From positions 953,501 through 1,017,500 of the forward strand of contig OZ025785.1 of NCBI GenBank assembly GCA_964019425.1: a stretch of 64,000 bases of DNA, in the 5' to 3' direction. The DNA is from Flectonema sp. DT1601. Lineage: Eukaryota > Euglenozoa > Diplonemea > Diplonemida > Diplonemidae. Numbering within the stretch: the stretch's first letter is position 1; each line of letters begins with the position of its first letter. Shown in pieces: positions 27,011 to 38,929 of this stretch. The notes beneath the pieces are model-generated. The model made no database searches. It was not told the DNA's origin and was given only the letters and a program-made list of their open reading frames with translations. The position numbers and the translations under genes were made by a program.

Positions 27011-28048
27011 TCACACACTGCGGAAAACACCGCCCCGTCCTGAATCGAACACCTGTGTGTCAAGGCCCATTAGACTTGAAGTTAGTCTGTCAGCTTCGCT
27101 TGCAACAGAGGGATTTTTTGTTTTTAACACTTTTAGCTCAGTGCTGGTGTCACTTGAAACAGCTTTGAGCAGTTGCAACTTCTTTTTCTGAAACTCTTCT
27201 GAAAGGGATCGGAAGTTGGAGATGAAGGAAAGTAGCTTTTCACAATCTCTCTTTTTCTTGGCAGGGCCGGTGCCTTCGAAAAACAAAGCAGAACGAACAT
27301 TAAAGACAGAATACTCAACGATAGACGAATTCCTCTTCTCTACTGCTTCCTCCAGTGATATTTGATTGGTGCACAATTCCTCAAGTTGTGCAGAAATATC
27401 CGAGATTGTTTTGTTCCGCCGTTCCAGCTTCAATGCTACATCTTCACCCAAATTCGCTATGGTTCTCTCATGTTCCTTTGCAACATCTTCGTATCCAACT
27501 ACAGCTTTATCAAGATCTATATCTGTGGCATCTGAATGACTAATTTGTCTCAGCTTATGCTCTGCTGTCTGCAGGTGTTTATTTTGTTCTGAAAAACTTT
27601 GATTGAATTTCCGACTTGTGTCAATAATATACTCTGCGAATTTAAACGCATCTGCGAAAAGTTCCCTTTTAGAAGGCTCGATTTCCAACAAACTCGTTGC
27701 GAGAGAACTTAGTTTCGCAACAGGCTCCAAGCCGCTGCTTGCTGGAAGGGTCTCAGATTCACAGACAAGTGAACGCAGTTTGTCACCCAAGCTATCTGAC
27801 ATCGCGATGTTCGAAAGCTGCTTCAGTCGCGACAATTCGTGCTCCGACATCAGCTTAGTGTCAGCTATCAGATGCTCTTGTCCCCCAACCACCGACTCTT
27901 CTGTGATTTTGGTGTTCGATATTTGCTTTAGTTCCTCCTGCATCTTTCTGATCCGATCCAGTGTTTTCGTCGAGTTAGCAACTGAGACACCCCGAGGTTT
28001 TGGAGGCGGGGACTTCACACCACCGTAAGTTGGAATAATTCCATGCAT
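27011..28048 (-). CDS. Coiled-coil protein of unknown function
   Basis: 345 residues, single exon, ATG at 28048. The N-terminus is Pro/Lys-rich (SPPPKPRG), followed by long helical, charged segments: about 28-80, 145-215 (NKHLQTAEHKLRQIS, DVALKLERRNKTISDISAQL), and 275-330 (LEEFQ-type heptads). The C-terminus is Gly/Arg (DSGRGGVFRSV). No enzyme motif or membrane segment is seen, so a cytoskeletal or scaffold protein is likely; flagellar or basal-body proteins of this look are common in euglenozoans, but that is a guess. It begins 250 bp downstream of tRNA-Phe on the opposite strand. Confidence 0.75.
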   Translation of the reverse strand: MHGIIPTYGGVKSPPPKPRGVSVANSTKTLDRIRKMQEELKQISNTKITEESVVGGQEHLIADTKLMSEHELSRLKQLSNIAMSDSLGDKLRSLVCESETLPASSGLEPVAKLSSLATSLLEIEPSKRELFADAFKFAEYIIDTSRKFNQSFSEQNKHLQTAEHKLRQISHSDATDIDLDKAVVGYEDVAKEHERTIANLGEDVALKLERRNKTISDISAQLEELCTNQISLEEAVEKRNSSIVEYSVFNVRSALFFEGTGPAKKKRDCEKLLSFISNFRSLSEEFQKKKLQLLKAVSSDTSTELKVLKTKNPSVASEADRLTSSLMGLDTQVFDSGRGGVFRSV

Positions 28049-30840
28049 TGCTTGTGTGCTGCTTGGGAGAAAATTAATTCAATTATAGTATAGCATTATA
28101 GTAAATACACTCTCATCGAACAAAAAAATTCCATTTGAAAAGTTGATGCAGTGAGCAGTTTGTTCAGCTTTCTATTTTGTTCTTTTCATGTTCTGAAACA
28201 AGGGAAAGGTACAGAACTTGTTCGATTCAGATTGTTTGTTAAAAGTGAAACCCATATGTCATTAGTCACTTCTTTTCTCATTAGAGAGTTATTCAGCTGG
28301 GAAGCGCACAGCAAGATCCTGCCAACATAAAATGGGTATCAAACGTGAAATATGTGCCGAACGTACTTTGCAACAATCAAATTTGCAACTACATCTCGGG
28401 GTTGATTGTACACAGAGATGTCATAACAAGTTGAAAACAACCATAAATCAAAAACATCAGGTAACATTGATGGGCATCAGTCAAGGATAAGAGTTGTTTC
28501 ACTTCAGGCAAGCTCCAGGCGAGGGCTCATGATGTAAGTGACCATCAAGGCCACGTGCATGCACGGCAAACCTGTCGGAAAGAAAAGAGAAGAGAGATAG
28601 TATTTTGAAACTAACGCACTTAAAACGTGAAAACGTGGTTGCGCATGATGCAGTACTTCTTTTTTGTTCCAGATTCCAAGCAACAGACCGAAGAGGGGAA
28701 AGGTACCAATAACAGCCGCTTGTAAACAATGCGAAGCTTCTCAATCACAGTATCGTATAGCGACGATTGTAGCAAAGGTTAGTTAATTGTTTACTTGGGT
28801 CGACAGGTACTTTTTCAGCCCTCCCAAACTTGAAGCTTATCGCAAAGGCCCACACTACAAGCTAATGCAGTCATCTATACCACACTCTAAGACAACACGA
28901 AGAACTTCTTCGTAGAAACAAAAGGAATCGGGATTGAACCTGACCCAAAAAAAAATACATGGGAAGCCTTGTCTCCGCCCCCTATATGAGCGTCGTTGAG
29001 TAGCAAAGCTAATTCTTATAAACAATCAATGAAGACAGAAAAGCAAAAATCAGCTATCTCACTCGCAAAAAATATTGGAAAAGGAAAACGTCCTTAACAT
29101 CGGAATCCTAATGTGGATGCACCAGCGGAGCAACTCAAAGGTCTCGGCTTATCACATCACTTTTATTTTACATGAAAGTCGTCAAGGAAAGCATGTGCAA
29201 GATGTATGATGAAAGTAGCGTACTTTCACCATTTTTATTAGTGAGAAAGAAAAGCAGAGATAAACAACAAGTAAGTCACACAAAGGGAAAACAATTAAAT
29301 AAAAACAGCAAAGCAACTATCAGGACTCCTCACTGACGGGCAGAAAGAAATTCTCCGACAAGGAACTGTCAACATTTTATCATGAATTACTTTTACATCC
29401 ACAGTTAGTTGCACAGTAGCCTTGAAAGAAAAATAGCAGTGAGCCTATTTCTAGAACCTCAGCCGTGATATCCTAACGACGCTTTACATACAAGTATTAC
29501 CGTAATAAAGAATGGATGCTGTCTTATTTGTGACCTGTGCAGAGGTCACTGTCTAAAGAGGTCGCAGTTAAGAGGCCAAGTAAGTCACAAGTTTTCTAGA
29601 ACAAGCTTCACTCACACGAAAGGGGAGTTGCTCCAAGAACAACATGTATTAAGATATTGTTATGAGTACTGTTGGTTAAGTCAGCTGTTCAGCTTACATA
29701 ACCAAGACGTACACACAATCAGACAAGTGTGGGGAAAGAAATGTAAACATGAAAGTAAGAGAGGAGGAAGATGGAGAAAATAAGTCTGAACAATGTCAGC
29801 ATGTGTGTCTTGTTTATCCCGGTCTGTTTAACCTGTAAAAACACCGCAAGCAGATGTCTCTGCGTTTGTCTTGGAAAGTTGGAATGAGGAAATACCCCAA
29901 AACGGATAAGAATGGTAGCAATGATCAAGCATAGGGCAGCAGGTTTGCTTCGACAACAAGCGAACACAAAAAAAAAGAGTTGTGAACAAAACATGAAAAA
30001 CCTACTTTACATGCTTGCCAAAAAAGAAAAAGAAAATAAAGGAGGAGAAACCCCGACATAAGAACCGTGCCATGGATTGCAGAACATCCGGAGAGCAACC
30101 ACAAGTGGTCTACATAAAAGTAATTTAAAAGCGTGTCCAGAATAGAAATAAAACTATGAGGTAAAAGCTGATGGTTGTGAGGAAAAGTTGTCGCTTGTTC
30201 CATATTTATTGTCGGAGAATATGATTATGCTATTGTTTAATAAACTGCAGTGTGCTATGTGTTGCCAACACTCACACTTCACCAAGTCAGTCACCACACC
30301 AGTAGATTTGAATCTATCAGTTCAAGTTGGTAGGAACAATAAGCGAGTCTGGTTCTTCACGCGAGAAGTACAGTTGCTTCATTCAACTTGCTGCTATTTA
30401 GTACTATCAATTCATGAAGAACCCCTCAGGGTAAAAAAGAGACGGGGAGAACAAGAGCTCAGATAGTAAGGAGCTCATTTGCATCCCATGCTTGTTAGGT
30501 AGAATACGAGTTTGGTGGCTGTGTGGCCAAGTACTCATAACTCGAGGGAAAACCAATATAGCCGTCAGCATGCATTGATGCTTTAGCTTTTCAACTTAAA
30601 TTCCCCAACTTAACAATATTTGATGAAAGTTTTGCTACAAATTGTTTGTTTTATTTATTGTTTGGGTTACTACATTTAAAAAAAAAAGAGTATTCAGTGG
30701 TTAAATGAATACAAATAAAAACGTTTTAAAAAAAAAGATATTTTGATATAACAGTGAAACCTAGGATATTAAAAAGACGTTCTATAATAATATAGAGAAA
30801 CATGATCAGAAAGTAAAAAGTTAAAAAAAAAAATATATAT
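28049..30840. other. Long intergenic region, no gene seen
   Basis: About 2.8 kb without a convincing exon on either strand. Frames at 28499-28744, 29719-29994, 29925-30203 and 30188-30466 are short, lack family features and overlap each other on both strands. Composition is even, with fewer homopolymers than elsewhere. Long 5' UTR, an intron of an unseen gene, or decayed repeats are all possible. Confidence 0.5.
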
Positions 30841-31616
30841 CAGTCATTCCTTTTTTTTGCGAACAAAAAACACCATTTTCTCACCGCCTGAGCAAGGTTA
30901 CACGATATGTTACTTTTGCTCGATTTTTTATTTTTTGGAATCGGGGAGGGTGCGATCTGTAAAATTAGGCATAGGGATATACTTTTAAACATGGTAAGTG
31001 CTGCTAAAAAGAGATAAACGTCTCTTTGCAAGATTCCCTTGGTACTACTCAATGATAAATATTAATCCCAGACCTGGAATGGAAAGATCGAGAAAATCTG
31101 AGTAAAAAACACCCCTAATTTTTTTTTTTTACTATTTTTTTCCCTTCTCCCGCACTCAGGAGATATGCACCTTTTTGCTAACTAATCAACCCTAGTAGCA
31201 ATTATGTAAGGAAAATGTTGCATCTATATAAAGAAAGTGTTTTCATTAAGTATCAAAGTAGGTCCAAAAAGACGGGTAGTAACAATCTGCCTCACCGGCA
31301 CATGCTTAGTACTCTTTAATATATTTTTGCTCGATTGTTTTTTCTCTGGATCCCGCTGGGCCAGCAGTGTAAAATTAGACCCTTCGAGTAATTTTTAGTT
31401 TTGGTACTTGTCCACGGCTGAGCTGATTTAGTAAACCACAAAATCTCTTTTCTCAATTCGGGAGACAAGTATGTGATGCCAACCTCCCGATTTCGGACGG
31501 AAATGAACCCAACGATGCAGCGCATTAAAATGCCGCTTCGATCGAAATTTTTACAATTTTTTTTTGAAAAAATTTTTCAGTGTCCAGAATTTGTTCGCAA
31601 AAAAAAGGAATGACTG
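30841..31616. mobile_element. MITE with perfect 27-bp terminal inverted repeats
   Basis: CAGTCATTCC... at 30841-30867 is the exact reverse complement of 31590-31616. The flanks are (AT)n on both sides, consistent with a TA target duplication and a Tc1/mariner-like mobiliser (CAGT start). At 776 bp it has no transposase frame, so it is non-autonomous. The right-hand 246 bp recur without a single difference at 43631-43876. Confidence 0.88.
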
Positions 31617-33649
31617 ATATATAAAAATCAGAAGTCACTTCCAGAAAAATCTTAATCGCATATGTCACGGATTTAAGAAGTCCTTCTGTCACCTGTGATC
31701 TGTTAGACTCTCCCAGTGATTCAGTCAAAAATTAGAAAATAGATCGTAAACTAAACTCGTCTCGAATCTTCGAATGAATCCGAACTGGGTGAAGATAGTG
31801 CAATAAAAGGCATTTCCTTGATAGATTGATAAAGAAGTGCATGGTGTGCATCAAATGTAGGTAGATCAAAAATAATAAAAATAGATAAAACGCATCACAG
31901 ATCCGATGGATCACGACATCAACAATGATGTACTCAGAATGATTCGCAAAAACAGTAAAAACATCCAATCTGGATGATGCTCGAACGCCTTAGGCAGCAA
32001 CTACTATTTTACTTCGTTGGTTCAATTTTCTATAACCTGATTGAAAGGTTTCTCGAGTTTTTCACTTCAATTAAGGGATTGGGTGGGAGGGATTAAAAAA
32101 TGATAATAATAATAAAACATGTTTTTGTACGGCTCAGATACAAACACAGTTCATTTTCTTTTTTTCTTTTTCTCACAAACGTTCCGTCACTATTATTTTT
32201 TTTTTTCTTTTTTTGATCAAGATTGCACCTTTTTTTTCAGGGATACCTCTATTCAAAGGAATCTCCGTCCGCGCGTTTGACAACAGGAATTAACAGGAAG
32301 TAAGTTGTGCGGGCTTCTTAGATTATTACATGGCTAGAAATACTTCCTTCACAGTCAGTGGGGCGAATTTTTGACAATGTAAAAACAGTAACAATTTAAA
32401 GTACTAAAACAAAATTAATATCAAGTACTTTGAGTGAAAAAACTATATTAGTAGTTGTTATTTATTTATTTATTTACGAAAGCCAGAAATCAGTAAAAGC
32501 TCAACAGGGTAACAGTTCTTTCGCCAACCGTGAGACTCTCACAGACGATAAGAGATTTAGAATAACAACTTGAAACAAATGACTACCTAAACCGACCGCC
32601 CACACGAGCAGACAGTGTCAGAGACGCCAATCGTTAACAAAGAAAAAGTACGTTCAGAAAAGAAATTTCCTTTCACAGTAGTAGACCCGAAAAATGTGTC
32701 TTCCACGCTAGAATAGAAGAATAATATTCCCATCTCTGATGAAACACAAGGACAACTCCCTAGTCGGCACCAGTGAGGAAACTATTATTTTTGCAGTCAG
32801 AAAAGTCAAGACTTCCGTGACTTTTTACGTTTAAATTTAGTTCGTTTGTAAAAAAAAAATAATTCATCTGGAATTTATAAAATTGAACCTCGAATAAAAA
32901 CGAATAAATAAAAGAAATTTGGGGTGAGAAATAGGATGAGTAAAGGATTGTCCCATGGGATAAAAATAATATAGAAATCAGGACGAGAGAGAATGATAAA
33001 GGGAAACATAATAGTTATATATCAAAAAAATCATAACATAACAAAACGAATTTACAGCATAACGCCACGAGATTTAAAGCCACAGTTCTATTGTTCCGAC
33101 ACTTCGTTCTCCTTTTTTTTCCTTTCCAAATAGCAGCCAGTTTCCTCACCTGCATTCCGAAAACTACCGTTGGAGGAGTTTTTCAGCTGTTGTAAATATT
33201 TAATCGCGAAGGATTTCCTTCCGAATAATTGTTTATGTACAAGCGAAAGCCATCTGCGTTGCACATAAAGGGAGTCTCATTGCTGGTGCTTCGGTTGTTC
33301 GTCTTCGGAATCTTTGGAAAGGAAAACAAAAATTAGGGAACCTCACAAAACAACAAAAATAAAGAATAAACTCATTCAACCGAATAGCGATTGTAGTGCA
33401 AGTGTACAAGAACAGAAAGTTAAGTTGTAACCACATGGAGGGTTCCAAGTGACACCACAAGTTTAGTTTGTGAATGAAAAAAAATATTGAAATGCACTTT
33501 AAATAAAAGAAAGAACAATGAATTATACATATTATTTTATAATCCTTTTTAAGGTTACCAAAAAAAAAGAACAAAGCACCATAACCCTAACTTAAAAATG
33601 AACACATAATCAAGGTGTATAAAAGAAGTTCAATCATCTTTTTTTTTTA
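31617..33649. other. AT-rich intergenic region, no gene seen
   Basis: About 2 kb rich in A and T runs. A splice-acceptor-like CTTTCCAAAG at 33312-33321 on the minus strand is followed by eleven codons (ending SEDEQPKHQQ) and a stop, which could be a last exon, but no partner exon was found. Confidence 0.4.
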
Positions 33650-33954
33650 TATTTCATTTCATCATTCTTGACAAGAACATGTAAAACAACCAAATTAAAG
33701 GAAGCATATTAGAACGCGACATAATAGAATTTGACTTTTGAAAATTTCCTACTGCGAAAAAAATAAAACACCTATTTATGTTTTGTGAATCTACTCCAAG
33801 AGACACAATCAATACGTCGTTTTACTTCAAAACGAAAAACAGGTGTAAACAGATAAATGAAAAAAATATTTCTATCAAAGCGCTATTATATGTGGTGTTC
33901 ATTTGGTCAAAATTAAAAGTTTAGTTTAGTTTAGTTAGCAAAATACAAACTGAT

Positions 33955-34080
33955 GACTACGAGGGGTCTGGGTAGCCCGCATCAGTAAGGACCCAATCGC
34001 GAAGATTGTAGTTTCATAGTATTGGCTGGAAGTGATCGACTTTCAGCCTCCACCTTGCCCAGAGGCTAACAGGTTGTAAA
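33955..34080 (-). ncRNA. Possible structured RNA, GC-richer island
   Basis: In a strongly AT-rich setting this segment is about half G+C and on the minus strand contains CTGATG...CTAC and GTAG...CATCAG, which pair as a hairpin around CCAGACCCCTC. Upstream, CCTCTGGGCAAGGTGGAGG can also pair. There is no match to a known RNA family from memory. It may equally be an old repeat. Confidence 0.2.
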
Positions 34081-34164
34081 CAACTAAAGAAATGGAAATA
34101 AAGGGTAAGCATGCAACAAAAAAAAAGAAAACCAAACACGTTAGTTTAACACTTACGATGCAAT

Positions 34165-34264
34165 TTATTTGACAGGGCACACACTCATGCAACATAAGGA
34201 TAGGTGGTTATGGGTGTTTACTCTCCTTCCATTCCCTCACTTCCCTCAAAAAAAAAAAAAAAAA
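34165..34264 (+). mobile_element. Element C 3'-end fragment
   Basis: GCACACACTCATGCAACATAAGGAT through CACTTCCCTC and a 17-A tail matches the last 90 bases of element C (25339-25430, reverse strand) with several differences. Confidence 0.7.
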
Positions 34265-34349
34265 AGAAGGGTTTCTTGCTACTACAGAGGAGGTTACCCC
34301 CAACTCATAAAAACTTATACCACAAGTGAAAGAAGGGTTATTTTTAATG

Positions 34350-34425
34350 TATTTTTTTTTTTTTTTTTTCGAGGGAAGCAAAGTAAGATAAAAAGAGCAA
34401 ACTCTTGGAAACCAATTTTTTATTT
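34350..34425 (-). mobile_element. Element C 3'-end fragment, opposite orientation
   Basis: A T run followed by CGAGGGAAGCAAAGTAAG...AGCAAACTCTTGGAAACC matches the extreme 3' end of element C in minus sense. Strongly 5'-truncated. Confidence 0.6.
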
Positions 34426-35089
34426 TTATTTTTTCATTTCCTTCTCGACGAGGAATAAATAACAACAACCAAATTAAAGGAAGGATATTAGAACGAAATG
34501 GCGTAATAGAAATTAACTTTTGAAAAAAGAATTCCTGCTGAGTTTTTGTGAACTACTAATAATCAAAATTAATTCACCCGGCTTGCCTTTTGAATTAAAA
34601 AAACAAGTGCAAACAGTAGGAAAATTTCTCCAAAAAAAGACTACTATCGGTAGTGTTCGTTTTTTTTTTTGGTCAGGATAGAAATATAAGAATAAACATA
34701 AAACAACATACAACAACAACAACAAAAAAATAATTTTTCCCACTACGTCTATTTTATAAAACTACCAGTCAGTTTTAAGGAGGCTGTCTGATGTGGCTCT
34801 CTTCTAATACTCCGCACTCATAATAAAGTGTGTGTTAATCAAAGAAGCCTGCTCAAGCAACGCCTTCATTTAAACAAACGACCTGTAAACAGATCACCCT
34901 AATTAGACAATAAGTCAATCAGGAAGAGAGAAGTAAAAAAGCAAAAGAGACAAAAGAGACAAAACAAAAACATTAAATAGTAGTACTCGACTCAGTGACG
35001 TACTAAAGTCTCAACCCGGACCAGAGTATTTTTTTTTTTTTCGACTTTGTCATTTGGAGAATAGTGCTGCTCACTTCCAAGAAAGTATT

Positions 35090-35311
35090 CTAACAAATCG
35101 ATATTTTTTCCATCTGCTTTAAAAGCATAAGCACTGCCATGTCTTCTTCTGCAAGCCTTTGTCTGCAAGCATCGCGACCAGAAAGCCCACTTCCGTGTCC
35201 CTCATCTCCGAACCATTTTTTATTAGCTTCACCGACAGCATGAGTCTTAGCGCATGTCTTCATCATCTTTCTTGCAACGCGGTACTCTTTACGGATTTCT
35301 GAGCAAGTCAT
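35090..35311 (-). CDS. Small basic helical protein
   Basis: 73 residues from ATG 35311, starting MTCSEIRKEYRVARKMM and ending LLKQMEKISIC. The charge pattern, helical rhythm and use of codons look like real protein in otherwise non-coding DNA, and the strand agrees with all host genes. The EYR near the start and a CR...E...LLK pattern near the end remind me weakly of LYR/FMC1-type mitochondrial assembly factors. This is a resemblance only. No intron borders are needed to give a complete frame. Confidence 0.45.
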   Translation of the reverse strand: MTCSEIRKEYRVARKMMKTCAKTHAVGEANKKWFGDEGHGSGLSGRDACRQRLAEEDMAVLMLLKQMEKISIC

Positions 35312-35353
35312 TATATTATTATTTCTTATCGATAGATTCTGTATGAAATGTTT

Positions 35354-35762
35354 GGGGGTTAACTTGATACTAATATTAAATGGAAAGCAACTTGAAACCG
35401 GCTAAAACGAGAACAGGGTTCGGTGCAACATAAGAAAATCGTGATGGTATCGATAAAAAATCCCATATGTGCTGTCGAATATGGGGATTCGGGGGCCAGG
35501 TTGAGCGCCCCATGCCCTGTAGCTAGGGGGTAACTTGATTCGGGGGGTAACTTGATACTAATATTAAATGGAAAGCAACTTGAAACTGGCAAAAACGAGA
35601 ATAGGGTTCGGCCAAACCTGGTTGCAATATAAGAAATCAACAGTTGGTATCGATAAAAAATCCCATATGTGCTGTCGAATATGGGGATTCGGGGGCCACG
35701 TACTACAGGTTGAGCGCCCCATGCCCTGTAGCCCGTTACAGCTTAAATAGTATTCCTTCACA
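35354..35762. repeat. Tandem pair of an about 200-bp G-bordered repeat
   Basis: Two units start with G5-6 TTAACTTGATACTAAT or GTAACTTGATACTAAT (35354 and 35542) and share CCCATATGTGCTGTCGAATA and GAGCGCCCCATGCCCTGTAG. The second unit is longer and ends TTAAATAGTATTCCTT. A third copy is at 59700-59910. A CTACAGG/CCCTGTAG inverted repeat lies near the end of the unit. No tRNA head, poly(A) tail or inverted termini were found. Confidence 0.8.
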
Positions 35763-36108
35763 CTTCAAAGGTAAATAAATATTAAAGGAAAATTAAAAAA
35801 AAGGAAAAACTATTTTTGCAAAAATAATAAAGGAAATAAAGAATAAAAATAAAATATAAATTATTTCTGGTTCGTAGCACACTACCAGTGGAGCACATCT
35901 CGCAATACTTTGCTGCCGGGGGGGGAAAAAAAGTAATCAAGAGCTCAATAAACATTAACCAGTAGCAATCGGTGCCTTTGTTGAGCAACAAAACGACACA
36001 ATATGTACTCCACGACGTCAATATCTCATGCGCAAAGGGTACGTAAACACTTCGAGTAAAGTATGGAACATCACAATAATAATAATAATAATAATAAAAA
36101 TATACTTC

Positions 36109-37080
36109 CTAAAGTTTTTTTTCAACGCAATCAACGCTAATTATTGGAAATGATAAAAACACGGTTGTGCAATCAGTAATCCCTTTCTCTGTAAGAACAT
36201 CATCGGGATTGCATATCGATCCTTTAAAAACAATTGTTTGCTTTCCAATTGGTATCCCAGTTGACGCTTCCACTGACATCATTAAATCAATAGCAGTCGC
36301 AGTTGGAGATAATTTCTTAATAAGAATTTGTTGGCAAACAGAGCTAACGTAAACGTTTATAAACGAATTACATGAAACTCGACTACCATACGTTTTCAGA
36401 CAGAGAGGCAAGGCACCTACATGAGTTGCAACACACTCAAGCAATGGGACCTTGCAAATAGCAGGGAGAGAGTGGAGTCTGTAGCAACCATTGATGTTCA
36501 ATTCCTTTAGAAAAGGGAGTTGTAAATTTGATAAATCACACACATTGTGACACCAAGACAGGTCCAATAGCTCTAACAACGAACACTTAGAAGAGAGAGC
36601 CTCCCATAAATGATCAGTTGCATTAGTATGAGAAAGATTCATCCTTCGAAGTCCACTCCACAGAAGACCAGAGATCGACTCTGTGGGTAAATGTTTTTGT
36701 TTCACACTGAGTAACGGTGTCCAGTCACTAAAAGCAGTTAGTAAACGACGAGACGTTAACCTGCACGAGAGAGCATCCTTGTATCTCAAGTAGGATAATA
36801 TTACTCCAAATAGTTTCACATCCATCGAATCAATCTTCGACCGAACCTTAGCAACGACAACAACTCCACACTTCTCTAACATCGCATAGTTCTCAAAACC
36901 GGAGACCTCTTCCCCACAACACAATACTTGCAATTTTGCATCTCTCAACTCTGTTACCATTCTTACTAAACCCTCTTCTACAGCGCTAGCACTCAGCTCA
37001 CCATCAGGGTAGTCAATGTCAACGGCAGATGTGTATTTTCGTCCTGCAACAGTGACATGAAGAGTCACTCTCTTCTTCAT
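36109..37080 (-). CDS. F-box/LRR protein with C-terminal ubiquitin-like domain
   Basis: 323 residues, single exon. A ubiquitin-like beta fold may open the protein (VTLHVTVAGRKYTSAVDI). An F-box follows at about 86-120 (MDVKLFGVILSYLRYKDALSCRLTSRRLL), then leucine-rich repeats at about 145-220 (LRRMNLSHTNATD, LELLDLSWCHNV, LKELNINGCYRL), and a ubiquitin-like segment at about 250-315 (TGIPIGKQTIVFKG, LTEKGITDCTTVFLSF). F-box proteins recruit substrates to SCF ubiquitin ligases through Skp1; LRRs choose the substrate. A UBL in the same chain could bind proteasome or p97. It ends 36 bp before a (TAA)n stretch. Confidence 0.8.
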   Translation of the reverse strand: MKKRVTLHVTVAGRKYTSAVDIDYPDGELSASAVEEGLVRMVTELRDAKLQVLCCGEEVSGFENYAMLEKCGVVVVAKVRSKIDSMDVKLFGVILSYLRYKDALSCRLTSRRLLTAFSDWTPLLSVKQKHLPTESISGLLWSGLRRMNLSHTNATDHLWEALSSKCSLLELLDLSWCHNVCDLSNLQLPFLKELNINGCYRLHSLPAICKVPLLECVATHVGALPLCLKTYGSRVSCNSFINVYVSSVCQQILIKKLSPTATAIDLMMSVEASTGIPIGKQTIVFKGSICNPDDVLTEKGITDCTTVFLSFPIISVDCVEKKL

Positions 37081-37254
37081 ATCATCTCCATAAATAGCTC
37101 AACCTGATGAAATTTCTAAAGTTGACTTCGTGACTTACGCCACACCGAAACTACGCCAAACAGAACCCTTTTTTCACATTGAAAACCATGAAAATTATCT
37201 AAAATTAACATCAGAGGGAATATGAATTCTAAAGTATAATAAGATTTCTTTTGA

Positions 37255-37432
37255 AAAAAAAAAAAGATTCTTTCTTCTTTTTTCTTCTTTGGTTTGGCTA
37301 CAGATATGGTAGGACCTGGGGAACTGGCCCAAAATTTGTGATGCAGTTTATCTTTTTAGCGCACACTCATTTAACATAAGGATCGCTGGTTCGAGTGTTT
37401 GCTCTCCTGCCATACATGCCTCTCAAAAGAAA
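37255..37432 (+). mobile_element. Element C 3'-end fragment at the second tRNA-Phe locus
   Basis: CAGATATGGTAGGACCT through TTTAGCGCACACTCA to TGCCTCTCAAAAG matches the element C 3' end, here in plus sense, with a rudimentary A-tail. Confidence 0.8.
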
Positions 37433-37439
37433 TTATCAA

Positions 37440-37770
37440 TCATCTCCTGTTTGACAGTACTTCGTTTGTCTGTTTCAGGCTTTGCCTGTGATGCACTTTC
37501 TGCTGTATGGGTTATCAACCGTGGTTTCGGCCTCTCCGTTCGGGTGCATGCCAGCTTCACCCCTTGGTCCGCCATTCTAACACCATTTTGTTCTCGTCTC
37601 CAAGAAAATTATCCTCTATTTTGAGGATCTATTATTTTGATTGGTTTTGCTATAATCTCTTTTGTTGTGAAGTTCGCAACTATTTGTCCAATGGGACACC
37701 CCTGGGAATACCTTCTACTGAAAAGTATCCCAGGGACTTCACCCAATGCTTTTTCTTACTTGGTCCCTAC
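37440..37770 (-). mobile_element. LINE-B ORF1 fragment
   Basis: Matches 18455-18790 (TGTATGGGTTATCA, GGTTTCGGCCT, CATCCTCTATTTTGAGGA-type blocks) at about 80-85 percent with several indels. Frames are broken, so it is an old remnant. Confidence 0.8.
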
Positions 37771-37775
37771 TAACT

Positions 37776-38597
37776 GATGTATTGTTCTCTCAAGGTTTCT
37801 ATACACCAATGTTCGCATAAAAATAATACATGATGTGCTGCCGCCTTTCCAAGTTTACAGAAAAAGCACAGCTCGTTCAGTCCTTTGATTATCAGAGATC
37901 TGCAATGTCCCACTCTAAAGCGTGACATCAGTACTTCCTCTGGTCGTGTTAGAACTTCGATGTACGGAGTGTCTTACCCCTCCTGGTCCAATCCAGTTCT
38001 CCCGTTTTCTCCGCTTGTGAAACGTCATCAATGTTCCCATGTCAAGTTGAGTGGGCAGTTGTTTAATAATAACATCTTCGTGAGGTGGACCAGTTGGTCC
38101 GCTACTTCGTTGTACCGCACGTTTCTGTGTGCCAGTACATACTGCATGTTGACTTGGATTCCCTTCTTCTCCAATTTCATTGCCAACTTCCAGATCTTTT
38201 TGTTCATTGGGGACCTTTGTTTATATGGCCCTTGTTCCAATGCCTGCATGACTGACATCGAATCAGTCAACAGGTGCGTCGTTGTTGTTAGAGATTCATG
38301 TTCATCCTCCGCCACCTGAACTAAATTTTCCAACGCCAGTTTCACTGCAATCTGCTCGCGTCTGGATTTGTGTCGTATCGACCCATCAGTGTGGACTTTC
38401 ATCTCGTGAGTTGGTAGTTCAGTTTCTCGCTGTTCAGCCTCTTCCTTGTTGCTTGAATATGTGAATCTCATCGCATTAGTACTTTTCCATGGAGAGAGTG
38501 TAGTGTTCTGGGTTCACTTTCAGGTTGGTAATTGTCAAGGCCAGGGATATCAGAGACATAGTCTATCCAGACATTCCATCCCATTTTGATTTTTCCC
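37776..38597 (-). mobile_element. LINE-A ORF2 3' fragment with internal deletions
   Basis: Matches 19630-20600 at well over 95 percent in most parts, including the RNase H motifs, but lacks about 30 bp near 38090 and about 85 bp near 38363, plus small gaps after 38500. It joins directly to a LINE-B fragment. Confidence 0.88.
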
Positions 38598-38604
38598 TCA
38601 AAAA

Positions 38605-38929
38605 TGAGCCTCTGTACTTGTACATTATTCCCCTAATCAAAATGGTGCAAAATCCGGTAAAAAACCAGGAGAAACACTAATGCACTTTCCGATTTTCACT
38701 GCAACTGTAAATTTTCCCCAAGAGCCAGATTCCAAAAGTGACACAAGCAAGGCAGGAAGTGAAAACAACAATGAATAAAGAAGATCAGGAGTGTAACCAA
38801 AAAGAGAGAGAGAAAAATTATTTTCAACTGAACGAGTCTGGTAGGCCGGTAGCAAGACTATTCTCAAGCACTGGATGAGTCAAGAAGGCGAGTGATCTGT
38901 TGATGTTGACAGACCGGAAGCCCTGCACA
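38605..38929. repeat. R2 repeat, copy 2
   Basis: Shares ordered blocks with 13090-13404; it abuts R1 copy 2 at 38930. Confidence 0.7.

Larger units (their letters stand above)
33650..34680. repeat. Diverged direct duplication (33650-33900 and 34430-34680)
   Basis: Blocks such as CAACCAAATTAAAGGAAG, ATATTAGAACG and TAATAGAA...TTAACTTTTGAAAA occur in the same order in both segments, about 780 bp apart, at roughly 70-75 percent identity. Between them are element C 3'-end fragments and a GC-richer island. No coding content. Confidence 0.6.

Noticed and set aside
33277-33311. Possible last exon coding SEDEQPKHQQ after a good acceptor
   Set aside because: No upstream exon in matching phase could be found, and 35 nt is too little evidence.
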